Source: Pseudomonadota bacterium (GTDB lineage Bacteria > Pseudomonadota > Alphaproteobacteria > Acetobacterales > Acetobacteraceae). Taken from it: 6,643 nucleotides of DNA. The translations under genes were made by a program, and so were the position numbers. The stretch covers positions 1 through 6,643 of the forward strand of contig JAKBCX010000089.1 of NCBI GenBank assembly GCA_021807465.1, read 5' to 3'. Under the pieces are notes generated by a model, which ran no database searches, had not been told where the DNA came from, and worked only from the letters and a program-made list of their open reading frames with translations. Below are positions 1-4,509 of the stretch, piece after piece; within the stretch, counting starts at the first letter, position 1; each line of letters opens with the position of its first letter.

Positions 1-56
1 TGAAAACCGCCGTGCGTGTAAGCGTACCGTGGGTTCGAATCCCACCTCTTCCGCCA
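1..56 (+). tRNA. tRNA-Ser (anticodon UGA), 3' part only
   Basis: The window begins exactly at the anticodon. TGA (1-3) is followed by AA and the 3' anticodon-stem strand ACCGC (6-10). A long variable arm follows, GTGCG...CGTAC (12-16 / 23-27, one G-U pair), which is typical of class II tRNAs. The T arm is complete, GTGGG-TTCGAAT-CCCAC, and the acceptor strand CTCTTCC, discriminator G and encoded CCA end at 56. The class II arm with a UGA anticodon and G73 indicates serine (UCN codons). The D arm, 5' acceptor strand and 5' half of the anticodon arm lie before the window. Calling the anticodon assumes the usual CU before it, which cannot be seen. Confidence 0.93.
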
Positions 57-82
57 GGGCAACACCTTTAATTCCGCTCCGC

Positions 83-114
83 CGCCAAGACGAGGCCAGG
101 CCGGAAGGCGTTTT
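83..114 (+). terminator. possible weak terminator after tRNA-Ser
   Basis: CGCC (83-86) can pair with GGCG (107-110), which is followed directly by TTTT (111-114). The intervening bases contain short GGCC blocks that might extend the fold. The position, about 50 bp after the tRNA 3' end, suits a tRNA transcript terminator, but the outer stem is only 4 bp, so this is a weak call. Confidence 0.25.
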
Positions 115-148
115 GACGTTACCCAGGGGTACACAAGCGCAGCCTCGA

Positions 149-173
149 TACCGGCCCAAATATTGGGCCGGTA
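149..173. terminator. perfect 11-bp hairpin between convergent tRNA and lipoprotein gene
   Basis: TACCGGCCCAA (149-159) is the exact reverse complement of TTGGGCCGGTA (163-173), leaving a 3-nt loop. It sits between the tRNA reading right and the lipoprotein gene reading left (stop at 212), where a bidirectional terminator is expected. Neither side has a T run, so it would be an atypical intrinsic terminator. A protein-binding palindrome is the alternative. Confidence 0.55.
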
Positions 174-211
174 ATCGGAGACGGGCGTTATTGCGCTTGT
201 GGCGCCCTGAG

Positions 212-412
212 TTAGCCCCGGGCTGGTGGTGGTGTTGGGGCTGGTGCCGGGGCCGGAGCCGGGGCCGGGGGCGGCGGGGCCGCTTCAGGTACAGGCTGAG
301 GCTCTGGTTGAGAAGAGCATGCGGAAAGAAGCGTAACAGGAACCACAACAGCAAGTATTGCGGCACTGCGAACCAGCTTGTTGCGGGTTACTGACTCGAG
401 ATTGTTGAACAT
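212..412 (-). CDS. small Pro/Ala-rich lipoprotein, function unknown
   Basis: This encodes 66 residues. A charged N-terminus (R10, K12, R15) is followed by a hydrophobic stretch (about 17-29) and the lipobox L29-S30-A31-C32, so signal peptidase II processing and lipidation at C32 are predicted. The mature part is only 35 residues, 16 of them proline, including five consecutive Ala-Pro dipeptides (49-58); it should be an extended, unfolded tail. A GAGGG Shine-Dalgarno (plus-strand CCCTC, 421-425) precedes the ATG by 8 bases, which supports a real gene. There is no catalytic domain. Pro/Ala-rich tails of this kind can span the periplasm or wall, but no role can be assigned. The gene is divergent from the L,D-transpeptidase, about 150 bp away. 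The GC-rich coding repeat makes slippage and length variation between strains likely. Confidence 0.72.
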   Translation of the reverse strand: MFNNLESVTRNKLVRSAAILAVVVPVTLLSACSSQPEPQPVPEAAPPPPAPAPAPAPAPTPPPARG

Positions 413-508
413 TCGGTAATCCCTCGTGTTGAATTGCTCGTGGACACGGCAAAGATTAAGAGCGATTGTTGCCGACTCGTGGGATATTTGCGTGATTTGG
501 CAAAGGTC

Positions 509-516
509 AAGGGGGA
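509..516 (+). promoter_or_regulatory. Shine-Dalgarno-like AAGGGGGA bearing on the transpeptidase start
   Basis: The only purine-rich ribosome-binding-like element upstream of the L,D-transpeptidase is AAGGGGGA, four bases before an in-frame GTG (521). The ATG at 560 has no clear Shine-Dalgarno. The site therefore favours GTG 521 on translation signals, while the signal-peptide layout favours ATG 560. Confidence 0.35.
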
Positions 517-559
517 AATCGTGCGGGTTCCATGGAATAGATTCAAAATTAGCCGGAAA

Positions 560-1939
560 ATGCCGCTAAATCCTCCTGGCGCTCAACTTTCCCGCCGTGA
601 GACAATTACGGGAAGTGCCGCCACTCTTGCCGCGGCCTGTGTGCTTACGGGGTGCGCAACAGATCCGCCAGACCCGGTTTTCAGGCCGCCATTGCCTGAC
701 GATACTGAACTCGGCCGGCGGATTGATAATGCAACCGCATTAGCTGTGGGTGGCGAACCATTGAATGCGGTGCTGCTGCGGAGCTTTTACGAACGCCATA
801 ACTTTGAGCCGGTATGGACGGCCCGGCAAGCGCAGGCGGATTCACTGGTGGATGCCGTTTTGCGCGCCGGGAGCCAGGGGCTAGACCCTGATTTGTTTCA
901 TGCTGCCCTGTTGCAGCGCAGAGCCACGTTGCCGCCCCTCGACCAGGAGTTGCTGCTGTCTGATGCTTTTTTGGCGTATGCTGGTGCGCTGGCACATGGC
1001 GCGGTGCCGGTTAAGCGCCGGGGGCCGGACGAGACCCTGACGCCGGGACCAGTCGATGTTCCTGCCGCGCTCGATGCCGCTATTGGCAGCCCGGACCCTG
1101 GGGCGGCGATTGAGGCGCTGGCCCCGGCAACACCGGCCTACAGGGCATTGCGGAAGGCTTTGCCGAAATATCATTCGGCGGCCATTGCGGGAAACCAGGG
1201 AGCGGCAAAGCGCTTTCGGAAGGTTGCCGTAAACCTTGAACGCCAGCGCTGGCTGCCGCGGCCAATGCCGGAAGAGCGCGTCTGGGTGAATGTAGCGGAT
1301 GAGCGGCTGGAATTTTACCGTGCCAATGAGCCGGTTTTCTCTACACGGGTTGTGGTCGGACAGGACATAAGGCGGGACCAGAGTCCTGAGTTTCGTGCGA
1401 CTATCGAATCGAGTTTTTTCAACCCTCCATGGGTTGTTCCGCGTGACATTGTTAAAAGAGAAATGCTGCCGCTGATTAACCGCGACCCGGATTATCTAGC
1501 CAAGAATGACATGATTATGCTGGCGAATGGTGAGGTGGAGCAATTACCGGGACCAGAGGCTGGGCTAGGGCTGATTATGTTCGACATGCCAAATCGCTTC
1601 GACGTTTATCTGCATGACACGCCGGATAGGAGCATCTTCAATTTCGCCGACCGGCGCATCAGCCATGGCTGTATCCGGGTGCAGTACCCCCGCGAACTTG
1701 CAAGCCTGCTGCTGCGGCAGCCGATGGCTACGATCGACCAAGAGATTGCCCAGGGCAAGACCATTCAGCGCGATCTACCCGTGCCTGTTCCGGTCTTCGT
1801 GGTGTATCAGACCGCGTTTCTGGGTAGTGACGGTGCGCTGCAATTCCGCCCCGATTTTTATAAACGCGATGCCGAAATTTGGCGGCAACTGCAAAGAGGC
1901 TCTCAGGGAGAGCCTAATGCAGGGGTTCGTTTTGAATAG
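560..1939 (+). CDS. L,D-transpeptidase, YcbB/LdtD type, predicted lipoprotein without PG-binding domain
   Basis: This is a YkuD-domain (PF03734) enzyme that forms 3-3 peptidoglycan cross-links or attaches proteins to the wall in the periplasm. From ATG 560 it has 459 residues. S11-R12-R13 and a hydrophobic stretch (15-29) lead into the lipobox L29-T30-G31-C32, suggesting a Tat-type or Sec lipoprotein signal. The region 66-160 resembles the YcbB scaffold domain (HNFEPVW, GLDP). The linker TPAYRALRKALPKYH (191-205) is followed almost at once by NLERQRWLP (225-233) and the catalytic domain (241-420). The catalytic set is HDTP (H352), then SHGCIRV with H369, nucleophile C371 and R373. The peptidoglycan-binding domain usual before NLER is absent, which explains the length against about 615 residues in E. 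coli YcbB. In-frame alternative starts are GTG 521 and TTG 434. Family and active site are certain; start and export route are not. Confidence 0.93.
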   Translation: MPLNPPGAQLSRRETITGSAATLAAACVLTGCATDPPDPVFRPPLPDDTELGRRIDNATALAVGGEPLNAVLLRSFYERHNFEPVWTARQAQADSLVDAVLRAGSQGLDPDLFHAALLQRRATLPPLDQELLLSDAFLAYAGALAHGAVPVKRRGPDETLTPGPVDVPAALDAAIGSPDPGAAIEALAPATPAYRALRKALPKYHSAAIAGNQGAAKRFRKVAVNLERQRWLPRPMPEERVWVNVADERLEFYRANEPVFSTRVVVGQDIRRDQSPEFRATIESSFFNPPWVVPRDIVKREMLPLINRDPDYLAKNDMIMLANGEVEQLPGPEAGLGLIMFDMPNRFDVYLHDTPDRSIFNFADRRISHGCIRVQYPRELASLLLRQPMATIDQEIAQGKTIQRDLPVPVPVFVVYQTAFLGSDGALQFRPDFYKRDAEIWRQLQRGSQGEPNAGVRFE

Positions 1940-1960
1940 GCGTGAAATTGTTTTCATGCC
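1939..1960 (+). terminator. hairpin at the transpeptidase stop codon
   Basis: GGCGTGAAA (1939-1947) pairs with TTTCATGCC (1952-1960) around a 4-nt loop; one pair is G-U in the plus-strand RNA. The same pair becomes an A-C mismatch in the minus-strand RNA, so the hairpin suits the rightward transpeptidase transcript. It begins on the last base of the stop codon. The downstream T content is modest, so efficiency is doubtful. Confidence 0.4.
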
Positions 1961-1996
1961 GTGCTGCTTTGGTCTGCGAGGAAGAAACGCGCCTGC

Positions 1997-2590
1997 TCAC
2001 GGCTCAGGCGAGCCATATTCCGCGGCCAAAGCCAGAAGGTCTGGGTTACGCTGTATGCCAATGGAACGCATAATGCCCGCGAGCATGGTGTAGCAGCCGA
2101 CGGTGAAGAGGAAGTCGAGCATTTGCTGGTTGTTCCACTCCTCCATCAGCCCCGCCCAGCTCGTATCGCTGAGCTGCCGGTTTTGTACCAGCTCTTCGGT
2201 GGCGAGGATGATCCGGCGTTCGAAAGCGGTGAAGTAGGGGTCTTCCGCGCCCACTTGCAGCGGGCGGAACATATCTGGCGAGAGGCCGAGCAACTGGCTC
2301 GTGTTGAGGTGGCTGGACCACATATAGGTGGCTTTGCACAGCCAGGCCGTGCGCATGATGGCAATCTGGCGCTGCTTTACGGGAAGGCTGCTGGCCGTAA
2401 GCAGATATATGTTGAATTGCGAAAACAGTGCCGCGAGCTGAGGGTGGTGGGCGAAGGTCATCAAGGGCGGGTTTTTGTCTGCGTCCTTAAAGAAGCCGCC
2501 GGACCATTGGGCGAGGAAGTCCTGTGTCTCAGGTGAGAGGTCCTGCGCGCGCAGTGGCGGTATACGTGGCAGATTGTCGGGCTTTAGCAT
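1997..2590 (-). CDS. carboxymuconolactone decarboxylase / AhpD-like protein
   Basis: This all-alpha protein of 197 residues is predicted cytosolic, with no signal peptide. It fits the CMD/AhpD-like superfamily (PF02627): a helix with SLPVKQRQIAIMRTAWLCKATYMWSSH (about 68-94) followed by LLGLS (100-104). This is the family pattern of an Arg, a Cys, Tyr-x-Trp and a His. AhpD peroxidase adaptors carry CXXC before the His; here only C85 is present, with Y89, W91 and H94, so disulfide-relay chemistry of the AhpD type is unlikely. Members of this group are mostly uncharacterised, and a decarboxylase or hydrolase role is not shown. The start is supported by TGGAG (plus-strand CTCCA, 2599-2603) 8 bases before the ATG. 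It lies 46 bp after the lytic transglycosylase on the same strand, a likely operon partner without an obvious functional link. Confidence 0.85.
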   Translation of the reverse strand: MLKPDNLPRIPPLRAQDLSPETQDFLAQWSGGFFKDADKNPPLMTFAHHPQLAALFSQFNIYLLTASSLPVKQRQIAIMRTAWLCKATYMWSSHLNTSQLLGLSPDMFRPLQVGAEDPYFTAFERRIILATEELVQNRQLSDTSWAGLMEEWNNQQMLDFLFTVGCYTMLAGIMRSIGIQRNPDLLALAAEYGSPEP

Positions 2591-2636
2591 GGATTATGCT
2601 CCAGTTGTAATGGCGTTGGCGTGTTTCCGGCCGCGC

Positions 2637-3152
2637 TTAGCGTCCAGTTTGGAACATTGCACTTGCGCGCTGCTCTGCCAGTGCAAGATAGCCGCTGTTC
2701 AACGCTGGCGTGTGCGAGTGGTAGTCGCCGATGGCGGGCAGCAGCGCGCCGTGGGTTTCGTCCAGGTAGGTGCGGAGGATAAGCGCGGCGGCGGCGATGT
2801 TGAAGCAGGGATCGTTCACCAGCCGGTTTTCCGTGTCTTCCTCGGTAAGCCCAGCCCGCGCGGCCAGGGCCGGTACCCAGATGGTGTTGACCTGCATCAC
2901 GCCCAGATCGGCCGTGCCATTGGTGTTGAGATGCACCACGCCTGGCGCTCCGCCTTCCAGAGACTGGATGACGGGCAGCACACGCGGTGGCAACCCCGTG
3001 GTGGCCGCGACGACGAGCATGCACTTCAAGTATGGGATCACGCCCCAGGCTCCGATTTTATCTGGCAGAGGTTTTCCCGCCCTGCAGGTGATGTTATAGC
3101 CGCGCCACATCAGGAGCAATGCAGCCAGCCATGAGCGCCGTGAAATTGACAC
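2637..3152 (-). CDS. small SLT-domain lytic transglycosylase (VirB1/IagB-like)
   Basis: This 171-residue protein (from GTG 3152) carries a lysozyme-like SLT fold that cleaves the MurNAc-GlcNAc bond, producing anhydro-MurNAc ends. Signature residues are catalytic E66 in VIQSLEGG, NTNGTADLGVMQVN (76-89) with W92, and a C-terminal YHSHTP (144-149) plus Y155. C44 and C116 could form a disulfide, as expected for a periplasmic enzyme. The N-terminus (S4-R5-R6, then hydrophobic 8-16) looks like a short export signal. The alternative ATG at 3110 would lose it, and neither start has a good Shine-Dalgarno. Small enzymes of this class open the wall for trans-envelope machines such as T4SS, T3SS and pili. 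Here the next gene, divergent, is gspG, so a role in T2SS assembly is plausible but inferred. Confidence 0.87.
   Translation of the reverse strand: MSISRRSWLAALLLMWRGYNITCRAGKPLPDKIGAWGVIPYLKCMLVVAATTGLPPRVLPVIQSLEGGAPGVVHLNTNGTADLGVMQVNTIWVPALAARAGLTEEDTENRLVNDPCFNIAAAALILRTYLDETHGALLPAIGDYHSHTPALNSGYLALAEQRASAMFQTGR
3112..3116 (+). promoter_or_regulatory. AGGAG ribosome-binding site for gspG, with awkward spacing
   Basis: AGGAG is the best Shine-Dalgarno upstream of gspG. It lies 2 bases before ATG 3119 (too close) and 14 bases before ATG 3131 (rather far). It supports translation starting in this region but does not decide between the two codons. Confidence 0.45.
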
Positions 3153-3595
3153 TGAAACCAGGGCGGTTTTCCCGAAAGGCGGAGGGCGAGGACGGCTTCA
3201 CGCTGCTTGAACTGCTCGTCGTCATCGTCATTCTCGGCTTGCTTATTGGGCTTGTAGCGCCCGCCGTGCTGCGCCAGTTGGGCCATGCCAAGGAGTCCAT
3301 TGCCCAGCAGTCGATTGCGCGGATTGGCTCGGTTCTCGACCTTTATAAGCTTGATGCGGGAAGCTACCCCAGCACACAGGATGGGCTGCAGGCCTTGCTA
3401 ACCAAGCCCGATGACGACCCTAACTGGGCCGGGCCGTATATGAAGGGCGACCATCTACCGCTGGATCCGTGGGGTCACGAATATCTGTATCAACAGCCCT
3501 CTACGCGACCCGGTCTGGAGTATGATTTATGCTCGCTTGGCGCCGCGGATAAGCAAGGCCAGCCGGGCGACCCTGGGCTGATTTGTAACAAATAG
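3119..3595 (+). CDS. gspG: type II secretion major pseudopilin GspG
   Basis: This is the main subunit of the periplasmic pseudopilus that pushes folded proteins through the outer-membrane secretin. A type III prepilin signal is clear: cleavage between G26 and F27 in DGFTLLELLVVIVILGLL, with the conserved Glu at mature position 5 (E31) and a hydrophobic helix to about residue 47. GspG hallmarks follow: LDLYKLDAGSYPSTQDGLQALL (73-94), GPYMKGDHLPLDPWGHEYLY (105-124) and YDLCSLGAADKQG (135-147). The tail has C138 and C156, a possible disulfide; D144 and D151 may be what remains of the calcium site. The leader is long: 26 residues from ATG 3119, or 22 from ATG 3131. The gene stands alone on its strand, away from any gspDEF-type run in this window, and converges on a GspC/N-like gene 27 bp away. 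Confidence 0.93.
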   Translation: MQPAMSAVKLTLKPGRFSRKAEGEDGFTLLELLVVIVILGLLIGLVAPAVLRQLGHAKESIAQQSIARIGSVLDLYKLDAGSYPSTQDGLQALLTKPDDDPNWAGPYMKGDHLPLDPWGHEYLYQQPSTRPGLEYDLCSLGAADKQGQPGDPGLICNK

Positions 3596-3601
3596 CTGAA
3601 T

Positions 3602-3613
3602 ACGCCACGGCGT
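3602..3613. terminator. possible small hairpin between convergent T2SS genes
   Basis: ACGCCACGGCGT can form a short GC stem (CGCC/GGCG with almost no loop, or a smaller stem with a 4-nt loop), followed by TTTG on the plus strand. It occupies the 27-bp gap between the gspG and GspC-like stop codons, where termination of both transcripts is expected. The stem is very short. Confidence 0.25.
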
Positions 3614-3622
3614 TTGGGCGGC

Positions 3623-4276
3623 TCAGAAATTCTGTTCGAGATAAAGTGCCGGGTTGGAGCTGGGGGTTGCCGGCGGCAGGGGCTTGAGCGTGGTGGTGAA
3701 GCCTGGCGTAGGCCCCTGCGGCGTGGCGGCGGGTGCCTGTGGCGCGGGGCTTGCCATGCTGTTTGCGGTACCCGCTGCGGGGGTTGAGAATTGAGGGTGC
3801 ACCAGCAATGGGCCGTCAGGGCTTTGCAGCTCTACCGCGTCAGCGCTTACCCGCAGCAATTTGTCTCCGTTTATTTCGCCGCCAACGCCCACTAATTGGG
3901 GCTTTTGTCCCTCGGTGGAGAATATGGCCACGCCGCTATCGCCAGTGACGATGATGGCGGAGAGGCGTGGCAAGCCGCCAGAAGCGTTGCCCGGGGCGGT
4001 GCTGGGGCGGCGGTCTGGCGCAAAAAGCGGGCGGGCCAGTGCCGTGGCACCCCATTGTGCCACGGGGGCGGCTGGCGTGCCCGTTGTAACAGAGGACAGC
4101 GCGCGCGGCGCGATGCCATTGGTGGTGCCGGGAGCGGGAAGCAGCCATTCAGTAGCCAGAGCCAGGGCCAGAAACCCAGCCAAAACCGGCAGGGTATGAG
4201 GCGCGCAGGCAGTTACAGCCTTGTGAAGCCGGGAAAGGGCGGGGTTAGGCCGCATCATGGCCCGCGACAAGCTCAT
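3623..4276 (-). CDS. GspC/GspN-like type II secretion inner-membrane protein
   Basis: This 217-residue bitopic protein has a short cytoplasmic N-terminus, one transmembrane helix (about 28-46) and a periplasmic part. The stretch ALARPLFAPDRRP (79-91), then LPRLSAIIVTGDSGVAIFS (102-120), GGEINGDKLLRVSADAVELQSPDG (132-155) matches the layout of the GspC/GspN homology region: a small beta domain around an x-I-x-G-D-x-L pattern that contacts the secretin. Residues 164-210 are a Pro/Ala/Thr-rich tail, so there is no PDZ domain as in classical GspC. The ATG at 4276 has no good Shine-Dalgarno; tandem ATGs at 4258 and 4255 are alternatives. Neighbouring convergent gspG supports the T2SS assignment. 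Whether it should be named GspC or GspN cannot be settled by eye. Confidence 0.72.
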   Translation of the reverse strand: MSLSRAMMRPNPALSRLHKAVTACAPHTLPVLAGFLALALATEWLLPAPGTTNGIAPRALSSVTTGTPAAPVAQWGATALARPLFAPDRRPSTAPGNASGGLPRLSAIIVTGDSGVAIFSTEGQKPQLVGVGGEINGDKLLRVSADAVELQSPDGPLLVHPQFSTPAAGTANSMASPAPQAPAATPQGPTPGFTTTLKPLPPATPSSNPALYLEQNF

Positions 4277-4327
4277 GGCAGGGGTAATTAGCGGGGGCCG
4301 CTGGGTGATGATAATGAAGCTTTTGCG

Positions 4328-4351
4328 TCAGCCATAACCCATTACGGCTGA
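4328..4351. repeat. 24-bp imperfect inverted repeat in the divergent intergenic region
   Basis: TCAGCCATAA (4328-4337) and TTACGGCTGA (4342-4351) pair at 9 of 10 positions (one A/C mismatch) around CCCA. It lies between the divergently transcribed GspC-like and phosphoesterase genes, about 50 bp upstream of the former. It could be an operator for a dimeric regulator or a hairpin in the GspC-like leader. No T run follows it, so a terminator is less likely. Confidence 0.5.
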
Positions 4352-4398
4352 TAGGCGGTGCTGTTATGCTGGACGGCGAATTACTGATCGTGTCCGGT

Positions 4399-4435
4399 TT
4401 GACACAGAATGTGACTGTCTGAAACAAATCATAAT
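4399..4435 (+). promoter_or_regulatory. candidate promoter/regulator region of the phosphoesterase gene
   Basis: TTGACA (4399-4404) matches a -35 consensus and CATAAT (4430-4435) resembles a -10, but the 25-bp gap is too long for them to act as one sigma-70 promoter. TGACA (4400) and TGACT (4412) recur 12 bp apart within it, vaguely like a tandem activator site. This is the most AT-rich, promoter-like part of the gap before the gene; the exact promoter is not resolved. Confidence 0.28.
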
Positions 4436-4509
4436 TGCGTAACACGCAAACACTTCTGACGCGCTTAGAGAGGGCGGCGATTAACAACCTTAACAACAGG
4501 TGAACTCAT

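Noticed and set aside
1..173. tRNA-Ser 3' end as an integration site of a genomic island
   Set aside because: No integrase, no repeated copy of the tRNA 3' end and no mobile gene is visible in the window.
241..280. Tandem GGGGCCGG-like GC repeats as a possible short repeat array
   Set aside because: They encode the Ala-Pro dipeptides of the lipoprotein and are too short and irregular for a CRISPR or independent repeat element.
29..394. Plus-strand open frame rich in Arg, Gly and Trp
   Set aside because: It begins inside the tRNA and runs antisense to the lipoprotein gene; its low-complexity product is the mirror of the Pro/Ala repeat.
1961..2536. Plus-strand frame of about 191 codons opposite the carboxymuconolactone decarboxylase-like gene
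   Set aside because: It is antisense to a gene with a recognisable family signature and a good ribosome-binding site, and has no motifs or export signal.
4399..4417. Pho-box-like tandem repeat (TGACA/TGACT) upstream of the phosphoesterase, suggesting PhoB control
   Set aside because: The half sites are 12 bp apart rather than the 11 bp of Pho boxes and match the consensus poorly, so regulation by phosphate cannot be claimed.
4245..4496. Minus-strand 83-codon frame in the gap upstream of the phosphoesterase
   Set aside because: It overlaps the GspC-like start in another frame, has no recognisable domain and spans the regulatory region, so it is probably a chance frame.
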